DNA from: Sphingomonas citri
Lineage (GTDB): Bacteria > Pseudomonadota > Alphaproteobacteria > Sphingomonadales > Sphingomonadaceae
Direction: 5' to 3'
Length of the DNA: 64,000 nucleotides
NCBI RefSeq assembly: GCF_019429485.1
Contig: NZ_JAHXZN010000011.1
Span: 21,810 to 85,809 of the forward strand
In this document: piece after piece, positions 1-8,793 of the stretch
Position numbering within the stretch: the stretch's first letter is position 1
Layout: each line of letters starts with the position of its first letter
Made by a program: the position numbers and the translations under genes
Notes under the pieces: model-generated
Told to the model about the DNA's origin: nothing
The model's database searches: none
The model's input: the letters and a program-made list of their open reading frames with translations, nothing else

Positions 1-2
1 GC

Positions 3-575
3 AAGGCGCCCGCGGACCTGCTCGTCCTCGACGTGATGATGCCGGGCGAGGACGGCCTGTCACTGTGTCGGCGGCTCTCGCCCGGCGGCGTGCCGATCCT
101 CATGCTCAGCGCGCTCGACGACGTCACCGACCGGATCGTCGGCCTCGAGGTGGGCGCGTGGGATTACCTCACCAAGCCATTCGAGCCGCGCGAGCTGCTC
201 GCTCGCGTGCGCGCGCTGCTGCGTCGGCACGCGAAAGCCAGCAGTGGCGACACGGCCGGCGCGGGTGTCACGTTCGCAGGCTGGTGGCTCGACATGGATG
301 GGCGTCGGCTGCACGACCCCGCCGGTCGCGCGGTCGCGCTGAGCGAGGGCGAACACGCCCTGCTGGCAGCCTTCGTCCGCCGTCCGGGCCGAATCCTCAC
401 ACGTGACGTGCTGCTCGACCTCGCGCGCGGCCTCGACGCGGCGCCCTATGATCGAGCGATCGACATCGCGGTCAGCCGGCTGCGCCGCAAGCTGGCCGAG
501 GCAGATCCGGCGACGATCATCGAGACCGTGAGAGGGGTAGGATATCGGCTCGTGCCGCCGGTGCGACCAGCATGA
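3..575 (+). CDS. OmpR-family response regulator, 5'-truncated by window edge
   Basis: This is the C-terminal part of a two-component response regulator; the frame is open from base 3 and the start lies upstream of the window. The phospho-acceptor Asp is at bases 30-32 (context LVLDVMMPGEDG). The conserved Thr/Ser (MLSALDD) and Lys (YLTKPFEP) of the receiver follow. The second half is a winged-helix DNA-binding domain with the OmpR/PhoB pattern (LSEGEHALLAAFVRRPGRIL, then DIAVSRLRRKL and VRGVGYRL). The stop overlaps the start of the kinase gene as ATGA (572-575), so the two proteins are translationally coupled partners. The target genes cannot be read from the sequence. Confidence 0.93.
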   Translation, partial: KAPADLLVLDVMMPGEDGLSLCRRLSPGGVPILMLSALDDVTDRIVGLEVGAWDYLTKPFEPRELLARVRALLRRHAKASSGDTAGAGVTFAGWWLDMDGRRLHDPAGRAVALSEGEHALLAAFVRRPGRILTRDVLLDLARGLDAAPYDRAIDIAVSRLRRKLAEADPATIIETVRGVGYRLVPPVRPA

Positions 576-1930
576 GGCGTGCGCCGAGCGCCCTGGTCTC
601 GATCGGCGGCTTCGGCGTTGCCGTGGCGGCGCTCAGTGTCGCTACGACCGCGACGATCGTGCTGGTGTCGCCGGCGCCCCCGGCGGCGCGAATGAGCGCC
701 GCGGAGGCGATCGGCGCCCTGCGCCACCCGACCCCGGCGCTGTCGCGCCAGCTCGCCGTCGAACCGCAGCCAGGGGCGAGAGCACCCGCGCTGGAGGCCC
801 TGATCGCCTCTCACCTGCGTCGCCCGCCATCTACGGTCCGCGTGACGTGGCTGGACGCGGCGGGATCGCGGGAGGAACGCGAGCGCGCTCAGCCCGCGGC
901 GCGGGCCGGCGCACGCCAGGGCGTGCCGATGATCTTCCGTGAGCGCGGTAACGGCCTCTTCGAGCGACTCGATGCGGCGCGGGACGCGGCGTCGTACCGC
1001 GCCATGCTACTCGGCGTGCCGCATGCGCCGTTTGCGCTGAGTGTGCGCGGAGGGGAGGGCCGCTGGTGGCGGGTTGCGCCGGTGCGGCCCTGGCTCACGG
1101 TCTGGCAGCGCAACGTCCTGGCGTCGCTCATCGTGACGTTACTGCTGCTCGCGCCTCTGGCTTGGCTCTTCGCGCGACGCCTGACCGACCCCTTTCGGGC
1201 GCTTGCCGGCGCGCTCGAAAGTGGTGCGGTAGCGATGCCGCAAGGTGGCCCGCGGGAACTTCGCGAGGCCGCCGCGGCGATCGCGGCGATGCGCGATCGG
1301 CTTGCCGCCGAGGCGGGCGAGCGCGCGCGCATGCTGACCGCGATCGCGCACGACCTGCGCACTCCACTTACTGGGCTGCGGCTGCGGATCGAGACAGCGC
1401 CTGAGCCACAGCGCGCGCGGATGATCGCCGACGTCGAGCGGATGCAGGCTATGATCGGTGAGGTGCTGAGCTTCGCGCGCGCCGCGGCGCAACCGCCGGA
1501 GCTGCTCGACGTTCGCCCGGTCCTCGCCGACATCGTCGCGGGGATGCCCTCGCACGACGGCGCGCTGCTGCTTCGCGACGGCGAGCCGGCGTGGATCTCG
1601 GCGCCGGCGCCCGCCTTCCGCCGCGCGGTCGAGAACCTGCTGCGCAACGCGCTCGATTACGCGGGCGGCGGCACGGTGTCGGTTGAGCGAACCGAGACTG
1701 TGGTCCGCATCAGCGTCGAGGATGGTGGGCCGGGGATCCCTGCCGTCGATCGTGACCGCCTACTGCGACCCTTCGAACGAGGCGAGAGCTCACGCAGCCG
1801 CAGTACAGGCGGCGCCGGGCTAGGGTTGAGCATCGTCCGCGATTTCGCGATCGGTCAGCGCGGTAGCTTTACGCTGACGGACGCCAGGGGAGGCGGCACG
1901 CGTGCGGTTCTCGAGCTGCCCGTCGCATGA
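572..1930 (+). CDS. Membrane sensor histidine kinase, EnvZ-like architecture
   Basis: A 452-residue histidine kinase and the partner of the preceding OmpR-type regulator. A hydrophobic segment at about residues 8-33 and a second at about 180-200 bracket a roughly 145-residue periplasmic sensor region. A HAMP-like linker follows, then the dimerisation/phosphoacceptor motif with His260 (AIAHDLRTPLTGL). The ATPase domain has an N box (ENLLRNALDYA, 354-364), a G1 box (DGGPGIP, 384-390) and a G2 box (GGAGLGLSI, 413-421). The length is ordinary for the EnvZ/QseC group. The gene overlaps its regulator by four bases (ATGA). The sensed signal is unknown, and no dedicated ligand domain is recognisable in the periplasmic part. 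Confidence 0.93.
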   Translation: MRRAPSALVSIGGFGVAVAALSVATTATIVLVSPAPPAARMSAAEAIGALRHPTPALSRQLAVEPQPGARAPALEALIASHLRRPPSTVRVTWLDAAGSREERERAQPAARAGARQGVPMIFRERGNGLFERLDAARDAASYRAMLLGVPHAPFALSVRGGEGRWWRVAPVRPWLTVWQRNVLASLIVTLLLLAPLAWLFARRLTDPFRALAGALESGAVAMPQGGPRELREAAAAIAAMRDRLAAEAGERARMLTAIAHDLRTPLTGLRLRIETAPEPQRARMIADVERMQAMIGEVLSFARAAAQPPELLDVRPVLADIVAGMPSHDGALLLRDGEPAWISAPAPAFRRAVENLLRNALDYAGGGTVSVERTETVVRISVEDGGPGIPAVDRDRLLRPFERGESSRSRSTGGAGLGLSIVRDFAIGQRGSFTLTDARGGGTRAVLELPVA

Positions 1931-2154
1931 TGCGCCTTCGGCAACCGGCGAGAAGGTGAGGCCCTCACCGCGCTTGAGCACCCCTGACGGACTCGGCAGC
2001 CCTTCATGCGTGGCGGTCTCAGAGATGAACGAGCGGCGGAGTTTGGGTAGCGACTGCAACCTGCTGAGTGACTGCTTCTGGGTGCCCGCGTCTCCCGACT
2101 CAGCCCTGATCCGAGCGTGTCTTCGATCCTGTTGCGGCTGAGCCTCGCCCGGCA

Positions 2155-3225
2155 TCAAGGATCCCGAGGCTCATCCTCATCATGCGGGACATTGAGAAAG
2201 CCCTCGTCGCTCATCCAGTCGGCAAGCCGATCCGGCCAATGCTGGATCGACAGCCTCTCGTCGTGCACGCCGACATTGAAGCCGTGGCCTACGCCGGAGA
2301 AGACGTGGAGCTCTGCCGCGCGCCCTGCCTCCTGTAGCTGTTGAAAGAGGGTCAGCGCAGGGCCGGCGCAACACGTGTCGAGCGCGCCCGCCGCGATGAA
2401 TGCGGGCGGTGCGTGCGCCACGTCGGTCGCGGGGATGCCGAGCGGGCCCGGGTAGACGAGCACCTGGAAGTCCGGCCTCCCGCTGATCCGCGCCAGGCGG
2501 TCGCTCCTCACCTCATCGCCGGGCTCGGGATTGTCAGCGACCAAGGAGACGAGCTCGCCGCCCGCTGAGAAGCCCATCAGGCCGATCCGGCGAGGGCTCA
2601 CGCCGAATTCAGCGGCATGCGCTCGCACCCAGCGCACTGCGCGCCGAGCGTCGCCCGCCGCGTCACGCTCGATCGTGTAGGTCGAGCCCGGCTCACGAGC
2701 GAGCCGATACCGAAGCACGAAGACGGTGATGCCATATCGGTTGAGGATCTTCGCCGGGGCCATGCCCTCGTTCTGGAACACCAACATGCGATGCCCCCCG
2801 CCCGGTGCGATGATGATCGCCGTGCCCTGCGCGTGCTCGCGCCGCGGCCGCAGGACAGTCAACGACGGGCGGTGGACGTTGTGGACGTACGCGCCGCGTT
2901 CGAGTTGCTCCGGCTCCGACGAACGCTGCTCGGAGCCGGGCGCCGACCCGCCCCAGAGGGCAATGACCTCGGCTGGCCGCGGCGCCGATGCCGCAAGCAG
3001 GGGGCCGACAAGCGCGAGAGCGGGCAGGAACAAGCGACGTATGACCAGGACTCCGCGGGCGAGCGCGACATCGCCCGGTACTCGCCTGCTCTGACACGCG
3101 TGCGGCCACCGTGTCGAGCACTGCCAGCAATTTAAAGATACATGATTGGTTATATTGACATTATAACCAAGCCCACCGATCAGATTACCAAATAACAAAA
3201 TTAATCGTTTGCAGGGTGGGTTCAT
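2155..3225 (-). CDS. Secreted alpha/beta-hydrolase, acetyl esterase (BD-FAE/xylan esterase-like)
   Basis: An alpha/beta-hydrolase of the dienelactone hydrolase/acetyl-xylan esterase type, probably acting on acetylated sugars in the periplasm. Residues are counted from the ATG at 3225. The oxyanion turn is PGGGH (141-145), the nucleophile Ser220 lies in GFSAGGEL, the acid Asp283 in GALDTCC, and His314 in GVGHGFN. The start is doubtful. The first 55 or so residues read like non-coding AT-rich DNA, while a signal-peptide-like stretch (LFLPALALVGPLLAASA) begins near residue 65, where a TTG is in frame at 3033. There is no in-frame GTG between them. The gene is divergent from the TBDR at 3247, and the shared spacer holds a perfect inverted repeat. 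Confidence 0.8.
   Translation of the reverse strand: MNPPCKRLILLFGNLIGGLGYNVNITNHVSLNCWQCSTRWPHACQSRRVPGDVALARGVLVIRRLFLPALALVGPLLAASAPRPAEVIALWGGSAPGSEQRSSEPEQLERGAYVHNVHRPSLTVLRPRREHAQGTAIIIAPGGGHRMLVFQNEGMAPAKILNRYGITVFVLRYRLAREPGSTYTIERDAAGDARRAVRWVRAHAAEFGVSPRRIGLMGFSAGGELVSLVADNPEPGDEVRSDRLARISGRPDFQVLVYPGPLGIPATDVAHAPPAFIAAGALDTCCAGPALTLFQQLQEAGRAAELHVFSGVGHGFNVGVHDERLSIQHWPDRLADWMSDEGFLNVPHDEDEPRDP
3146..3170. promoter_or_regulatory. Inverted repeat, candidate operator between divergent genes
   Basis: TTGGTTATA and TATAACCAA form a perfect 9-bp inverted repeat separated by TTGACAT. It sits in an AT-rich island (about 3127-3215) between the esterase and the TBDR, inside an otherwise very GC-rich sequence. 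TTGACA within the spacer also resembles a -35 element for the rightward gene. Control of the TBDR, and perhaps of the esterase, is inferred from position. Confidence 0.55.
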
Positions 3226-3246
3226 TCCAAACGGGGGATCTGGGCT

Positions 3247-6216
3247 TTGAAGACCACATTGCTGCTGCTCGCGCCCGCTTCGGCGCTACTCGCGCCGGGG
3301 GCCGCGTTCGCACAGGCTAGCAGCGTCGTCGTTCCTGCGCCTGCCAGGGAGCCGTCGGCCGCCGTGACTGATCCGGCGCCGGCTCAGGACGACGCCACCA
3401 TCGCCGACATCACGGTGACCGGCTCGCGTCTCGCCTCACGCGGCTATTCGCAGCCCACGCCGACGACTACAGTGAATCGGGACGACATCGAGAAGCTGTC
3501 GCAGCCCAACCTGTTCCAAGCGATCCGCCTGTTGCCAGCGTTGCAGGGCAGTTCGGGTCGACAGACGCGCGGCAACAGCACCAGCAGCGGCCAACAGGGC
3601 CTGAGTTCCTTCGCGCTGCGCGGTCTCGGCGAGCTCCGCACGCTCACGCTGCTCGACGGTCAGCGAGTCACCCCCGCCAACTTCATCGGTGTCCCCGACA
3701 TCAGCCAGTTCCCGCAGCTGCTGGTCGAGCGGGTCGACGTGGTCACCGGCGGAGCCTCGGCGTCCTACGGATCGGACGCGGTCGGCGGCGTGGTCAACTT
3801 CGTCACCAACAAGCGGTTCACCGGCGTGCGGGCGAACCTGCAGACCGGCATCACCACCTACGGCGATGATCCGAACCTGACCGCGCAGGTGGCCTGGGGC
3901 GGCTCCTCCAAGGACGGGCGGCTGCACGTTCAGGTGAGCGGCGAATATAGCTACGAGGGCGGCACGCCTGCGGGCGACTTCGGCGTCTCCGGCGGCGTCA
4001 ACGGGCGCGACTGGTACAACGCGCCCGCCTTCCTCGGCCGCTCGAACGCAGCGACGGTGGACGGCCTGCCGCGCTACACGCTGATCAACCGCGCGCAGCC
4101 GTTCCAATACGCCAAATTCGGCCTGATCACGTCCGGTCCGCTGCAGGGGACCGCCTTCGGACCCGGCGGCGTGCCCTATCAGTTCGCCTATGGCTCGGGC
4201 GGTCGCCCACTCGGCAACGGTCAAGTGACCGGGTGCTTCAACCCCTTCTGCGTCGGCGGGGACCTCAGCGCGCAGATCGGCGAGTCGCCCAGCCTCGCCA
4301 GCAGGCTCGAGCGAGGGGTCGGCTACGGCCGCGTCGGCTTCGACGTCAGCGATGGCATGGAGGTGTTCGCCACCGCCACGCTGGCGCGCGTGCTGTCGCG
4401 CAACTTTCCCAATCGCGGCGCCGAGCGTATCGGGCTGACCGTCCAGTGCGACAACGCCTTCCTCCCCGCGGCCGTGCGTGACGGCTGCGCCGCCAACGGG
4501 ATCACCAGCTTCCAGTTCGGCACGGTCACCGCTCAGTTCGCGGACCCGATCACCGTTCGCACACGCCGCGACCAGCAGCGCTACGTGCTCGGCGTCGACG
4601 GCAAGGTGGCGATCGCCGGCACCGAGTGGCGCGTCAACGCCTATGGCGCGCACGGCGTGAGCACGATCGCGGTCGACGTCAGCAACATCTCGCTGCAACC
4701 GCACTTCAACGCCGCGATCGACGCGGTGACCGCGTCCGACGGCAGCATCGTGTGCCGGAGCGCGGTCGCGCGCGCGGCGGGATGCGTGCCGTTCAACGCC
4801 TTCGGTGACGTCACCAACTCCACCGCGGCCTACGCCTATGTGATGCCCGAGAACGGCCCGCGGCAGCGCTCGCGCCAGGAGCAGAACGTTGCCAGCTTCA
4901 ACCTGACCGGCGAGCCTTTCTCGTCCTGGGCGGGGCCGGTGGCGATCGCGTTCGGCGTCGAGGGCCGAGAGGAGATCTACCGCACCGTTGCCGACCCATA
5001 TGGCAACGGTGCGAGCGCGGCGACGCCGAACTCCGCGCTGTATCCTGCCGACCCGCTGCTCAACACCGCGATCGGCAACAACTGGTACGCGGGCAACTAC
5101 AAGGCCGGACGGGGCCGATACGGCGTGAAGGAGGCGTATGCTGAGATCAACGTCCCAATCCTCGACTCGGACGTCCTCGGCCAAGCCAACGTCAACGGGG
5201 CGATCCGCGTCACCGATTATACCACCTCGGGCACGGTCGAGGCGTGGAAGATCGGCGGCGTGTGGAAGACTCCGCTCGACGGCTTCCGCCTGCGCGCTGT
5301 GACCTCGCGCGACGTGCGCGCGCCCAACCTGAGCGAGCTGTTCGCGGCGCAGATCGTCACCAACTCGACCGTGCTGTACCGCGGCAACGTCATCAACATT
5401 CAGAACCGCGTCGCGGGCAACACCGGCCTGCGGCCGGAGATCGGCCGCAGCACCGAGATCGGGTTCGTCTATGCCGAGCCGAGCTGGCTGCCCGGCTTCG
5501 CGGTGTCGGTCGACTATTACGACATCAAGATCAGCGACGCGATCATCTCGCTCGGCGCGCAACAGATCGTCGACCTGTGCGAGCAGGGCGCGCAGGACCA
5601 GTGCGCCGCCACGTTGCTCGACAGCCCCACGCCGGGCGCGAACTACGTCCAGGTCACCGCTTTCAACGCCGCGAGCATCCGCACCAAGGGCTTCGACATC
5701 GAGGCGTCCTATCGTTTTCCGCTGTCGGGGATCGGCCTGCCCGGGCGCGTCACGTTGCGCGGCCTGGCGACCCACGTCATCGACCTGGTGACGACGTCGA
5801 ACGTGGTCGGCTCGATCCCGATCGATACCGCCGGGGTCAACAGCGGCACCACACCAGACTGGAAGGGGCTGCTGACGCAGAGCTGGGACACCGACCGCTT
5901 CAGCCTGTCGCTGACTGAGCGCTTCATCAGCGACGGCGTCTATTCCAACGAGTGGATCGAATGCCGCAGCAGCTGCCCGGTCTCGACCAACAACAACCCG
6001 ACCGTCGATGACAACAGCATGCCGGGGGCGTTCTACGTCGATCTCGGCGGCAGCTACAACCTGACCAGCGAGGTCAGCGCCTTCTTCCGCGTGGACAACC
6101 TTCTCGACAAAGACCCCGTCGCGGCGCCGTCCACCGGGGTGAGCCCCGGCGTCAACTCGCTGCTGTACGACGTGCTCGGCCGCACCTTCCGGCTGGGCGT
6201 GCGCGCCAACTTCTGA
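3247..6216 (+). CDS. TonB-dependent outer-membrane receptor
   Basis: A 989-residue TonB-dependent receptor. A signal peptide of about 23 residues ends AFAQ. A TonB-box-like stretch (IADITVTGSRL, near residues 52-62) leads into a plug domain with SSFALRGLGELRTLTLLDGQRV and the characteristic VDVVTGGASASYGSDAVGGVVNFVT. The remainder is a long beta-barrel ending in the canonical aromatic C-terminus (LGRTFRLGVRANF), with the usual DNLLDKDP motif shortly before it. The start is TTG, preceded by a GGGGG-rich ribosome-binding region. The substrate is unknown. Peptidase genes follow immediately (an M81 remnant and an M20 peptidase), so peptide uptake is one possibility, but this is inference. Confidence 0.93.
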   Translation: MKTTLLLLAPASALLAPGAAFAQASSVVVPAPAREPSAAVTDPAPAQDDATIADITVTGSRLASRGYSQPTPTTTVNRDDIEKLSQPNLFQAIRLLPALQGSSGRQTRGNSTSSGQQGLSSFALRGLGELRTLTLLDGQRVTPANFIGVPDISQFPQLLVERVDVVTGGASASYGSDAVGGVVNFVTNKRFTGVRANLQTGITTYGDDPNLTAQVAWGGSSKDGRLHVQVSGEYSYEGGTPAGDFGVSGGVNGRDWYNAPAFLGRSNAATVDGLPRYTLINRAQPFQYAKFGLITSGPLQGTAFGPGGVPYQFAYGSGGRPLGNGQVTGCFNPFCVGGDLSAQIGESPSLASRLERGVGYGRVGFDVSDGMEVFATATLARVLSRNFPNRGAERIGLTVQCDNAFLPAAVRDGCAANGITSFQFGTVTAQFADPITVRTRRDQQRYVLGVDGKVAIAGTEWRVNAYGAHGVSTIAVDVSNISLQPHFNAAIDAVTASDGSIVCRSAVARAAGCVPFNAFGDVTNSTAAYAYVMPENGPRQRSRQEQNVASFNLTGEPFSSWAGPVAIAFGVEGREEIYRTVADPYGNGASAATPNSALYPADPLLNTAIGNNWYAGNYKAGRGRYGVKEAYAEINVPILDSDVLGQANVNGAIRVTDYTTSGTVEAWKIGGVWKTPLDGFRLRAVTSRDVRAPNLSELFAAQIVTNSTVLYRGNVINIQNRVAGNTGLRPEIGRSTEIGFVYAEPSWLPGFAVSVDYYDIKISDAIISLGAQQIVDLCEQGAQDQCAATLLDSPTPGANYVQVTAFNAASIRTKGFDIEASYRFPLSGIGLPGRVTLRGLATHVIDLVTTSNVVGSIPIDTAGVNSGTTPDWKGLLTQSWDTDRFSLSLTERFISDGVYSNEWIECRSSCPVSTNNNPTVDDNSMPGAFYVDLGGSYNLTSEVSAFFRVDNLLDKDPVAAPSTGVSPGVNSLLYDVLGRTFRLGVRANF

Positions 6217-6230
6217 ACGGGGCGTCCTAG

Positions 6231-6521
6231 AGCGACCCGACCACCCTTTCCTCGAAGCGGCGCGCCTACCACGCCGCCGAGGCATTCCGCGCGCTCGGCC
6301 TCGAGCCGTCGGCGTTCAAGATCGTGGTGCTCAAATGCGGCTATCTCAACCCGACCATGAAGCCGCTCGCCAATCCGCACCTGATGGCGTTGTCGCCGGG
6401 GGCGATCGACCAGGACATCCCGCACATCGCCAACCGGCACCGCGTGCCCACCTTCCCTTGGGTGGCGGACCTTCGTTATGCTCCGCGGCCGTACCGCTCG
6501 GCACGGATCGGTCGGTCGTGA
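6231..6521 (+). pseudogene. C-terminal remnant of an M81-family (MlrC-like) metallopeptidase
   Basis: After the TBDR stop (and a TAG at 6228) there is an open frame with no credible start. Its translation (FRALGLEPSAFKIVVLKCGY, then LNPTMKPLANPHLMALSPGA and a basic/proline-rich tail) matches my recollection of the C-terminal region of M81/DUF1485 proteins, the MlrC family first known from microcystin breakdown. All N-terminal and metal-binding parts are missing, so this looks like a deletion remnant. Family assignment is from pattern recognition only. The fragment sits between a TBDR and an M20 peptidase on the same strand, suggesting the locus once held a fuller peptide-degradation set. Confidence 0.5.
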
Positions 6522-6547
6522 CTAGGACCAGCGAGGAGAAGAGAGCA

Positions 6548-7861
6548 GTGCGACGGGGCGACAGGACGATGCGCGCGATGCTGATTGGCGCGATGCTCTG
6601 CGCCCCGGCTGCGCGCGCGCAGGTCGCGGCGCCGTCGACGCAGGCCGCGGACGCCGCGATCGTGCACGCGTTGCGCGAGCGCGACGATTATCGCGCCGCC
6701 GTTCGGGCCTTGGAGCAAGAGCATGATCGATGGATCGAGACGATAGTGCAACTCACCGAGATACCGGCGCCGCCGTTCAAGGAGGCGGCACGCGCGCGCG
6801 CCTACGCCGCCATGTTCAAGGAGGCGGGCCTCAGCGACGTCCGGATCGACGAGGTAGGCAACGTCCTCGGGCTGCGCCGCGGTACCGGCGCGCCCGGCGG
6901 CAAGATGGTGATCATGGCGGCGCACCTCGACACCGTCTTCCCCTCCGGGACGCCCGTCACGGTGCGGCGCGACGGCACACGGCTCCATGCCGCCGGGGTC
7001 GGCGACGATTCGACCGGGCTGGCCACCCAGCTTAGCCTGATCCGCGCGATGGCATCGGCGAAGATCGCGACGCCGCTGGACATCCTATTCGTCGGCAACG
7101 TCGGCGAGGAGGGGCTGGGCGATCTGCGCGGGGTACGCCACCTCTTCTCGCAACCCGCCTATCGCGACCGTGCCGCCGCCTTCTTCTCGATCGACGGCGC
7201 CGCCGAGGACGGTTTCACCGTCGGCGGCGTGGGCTCCAAGCGCTACCGGCTCGTCTACAAGGGGCCGGGCGGGCACAGCTACGGCGCGTTCGGGCTGGTC
7301 AATCCGATGGCGGCCATGGCGGCTACCGTCACGGGCCTGTACGCGTTGCCCACGCCGACCGACCCGAAGACGACGTACAGCGCAAGCGTCGTGGGCGGGG
7401 GCACATCGGTGAATGCGATCCCGCGCGAGGTCACGCTGGAAGTCGACATGCGCTCGGAGAGTGCCGCCGCGCTCGCCCGGCTCGAGCGCGACTTCCTCGC
7501 GGTGGTCGATCGCTCGGTAGCGGCGGAAAACGCGGCGCGCTCGGTCAAGCAGGGCGCGGTGACGGTCGAGAAGGTGCCGGTCGGCGATCGGCCCGCGGGC
7601 GCCACGCCGGTGACCGATCCGCTCGTCCGGCTCGGCATCGCCGCTTACCGCGAAGAGAAGATCGCGCCGCGGCTGACCAGCAGCTCGACCGACGCGAACG
7701 TGCCGATGAGCCTTGGCATCCCAGCCGTGACGCTATCGCGCGCCGCAACCGGGGATCGCGGCCACTCGCCCGACGAGTGGATCGAGACGGCAAGGGACCC
7801 GTCCCAACGCGTCAAGCGTCTCAACCTGCTGCTGCTGCTCGCCGCCGCGGGGATGCGGTAA
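6548..7861 (+). CDS. Secreted M20-family zinc metallopeptidase
   Basis: A 437-residue peptidase of the M20/M28-type zinc family (aminopeptidase, dipeptidase or carboxypeptidase T-like). I chose the GTG at 6548 because GAGGAG lies nine bases before it; an ATG at 6569 is also possible. A signal peptide ends ARAQ near residue 25. Metal ligands are visible: His126 and the catalytic Asp128 (AAHLDTVFP), the bridging Asp (GVGDDSTG, 153/154) and the Glu pair (GNVGEEGLGD, 187/188). The lid domain has GGHSYGAFG, and a late His lies in RGHSPDEW. It is probably periplasmic. It follows the M81 remnant and the TBDR, in line with peptide scavenging. Confidence 0.88.
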   Translation: MRRGDRTMRAMLIGAMLCAPAARAQVAAPSTQAADAAIVHALRERDDYRAAVRALEQEHDRWIETIVQLTEIPAPPFKEAARARAYAAMFKEAGLSDVRIDEVGNVLGLRRGTGAPGGKMVIMAAHLDTVFPSGTPVTVRRDGTRLHAAGVGDDSTGLATQLSLIRAMASAKIATPLDILFVGNVGEEGLGDLRGVRHLFSQPAYRDRAAAFFSIDGAAEDGFTVGGVGSKRYRLVYKGPGGHSYGAFGLVNPMAAMAATVTGLYALPTPTDPKTTYSASVVGGGTSVNAIPREVTLEVDMRSESAAALARLERDFLAVVDRSVAAENAARSVKQGAVTVEKVPVGDRPAGATPVTDPLVRLGIAAYREEKIAPRLTSSSTDANVPMSLGIPAVTLSRAATGDRGHSPDEWIETARDPSQRVKRLNLLLLLAAAGMR

Positions 7862-8034
7862 GGACAGACTGGTCTCGGCCAGGCGCGAGTAACCGCGCCT
7901 GATCATGCGTTCTCGATCGAGCGCGCGGGAAAAGCAGGTTCAATGATGCCCTTCCGCGATCGACGCTGATGATCCATTTCTGAACGTCGTTTGGCTGCCG
8001 AATTTCGTGTCAGGCGACCTGTGAGATCGTCCGC

Positions 8035-8793
8035 TCAGCGCGCCAGCCAGCCGCCATCCACGGCGAGCACATGTCCCTGCACGTAGGCGGCGGCGTCGGA
8101 CGCGAGGAAGACGGCGGCGCCGCCGATGTCGCCTGGCTCACCCCAGCGCCCCGCAGGAATGCGATCGAGGATCCCGCGCTCGCGCTCCACGTCGGACCGC
8201 AGCGCGGCGGTGTTGTTGGTGGCGATGTAGCCGGGCGCGATCGCGTTGACGGTGATCCCCAGCGGTGCCCACTCGTTCGCCAGCGCCTTGGTGAGGCCGG
8301 CGAGGCCGCTCTTCGACGCAGTGTAGCTCGCCACTCGGATGCCTCCCTGGAAGCTGAGCATCGAGGCGACATTGATGATGCGGCCGCCGCACCCCGCCGC
8401 GATCATCTGGCGCGCGGCGGCCTGGGAGAGGAAGAAGGCCGTCCTGAGATTGGTGTCGACCACCGCGTCCCAGTCGTCTTCTGTCAGCTCCACCGCTGCG
8501 CCGCGGCGAATGGTGCCGGCGTTGTTGACGAGAATGTCGAGCTGGCCGAGCCGCTCGACCGTCTCGGCGACGATGCGCTCGGCCGGCGCGCTGCTCGACA
8601 GATCGGCGACGATCGCGGCGCCGCGCCGCCCGCGCGCGGCGACCTGCGCCACGATCTCCGCGGACTCGCCGCGACAGACACAGGCGATGTCGGCGCCGGC
8701 GGACGCCAAAGCGAGCGCGATCGCCTGGCCGATCCCGGTGTTCGCGCCCGTCACCGCCGCCACCTTGCCGGTGAGATCGAACGGGTGGCTCAT
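8035..8793 (-). CDS. kduD: 2-dehydro-3-deoxy-D-gluconate 5-dehydrogenase KduD (SDR)
   Basis: A 252-residue short-chain dehydrogenase. It has the Rossmann motif TGANTGIG (15-22), NNAG (90-93) and the catalytic triad Ser144, Tyr157 and Lys161 (YTASK). Length and start (MSHPFDLTGKVAAVTGANTG) match KduD, which reduces 5-keto-4-deoxy products of unsaturated uronate breakdown to 2-keto-3-deoxygluconate. The ATG overlaps the kduI stop as ATGA, supporting this substrate over other SDR activities. It is cytoplasmic and the last gene of the operon that starts with the TBDR at 14660. The next pathway enzymes (KdgK, KdgA) are not in the window. Confidence 0.9.
   Translation of the reverse strand: MSHPFDLTGKVAAVTGANTGIGQAIALALASAGADIACVCRGESAEIVAQVAARGRRGAAIVADLSSSAPAERIVAETVERLGQLDILVNNAGTIRRGAAVELTEDDWDAVVDTNLRTAFFLSQAAARQMIAAGCGGRIINVASMLSFQGGIRVASYTASKSGLAGLTKALANEWAPLGITVNAIAPGYIATNNTAALRSDVERERGILDRIPAGRWGEPGDIGGAAVFLASDAAAYVQGHVLAVDGGWLAR

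Noticed and set aside
3436..6285. 949-codon open frame antisense to the first TBDR
   Set aside because: Arginine/alanine/glycine/aspartate-rich translation without any family pattern; a codon-bias shadow of the real receptor on the plus strand.
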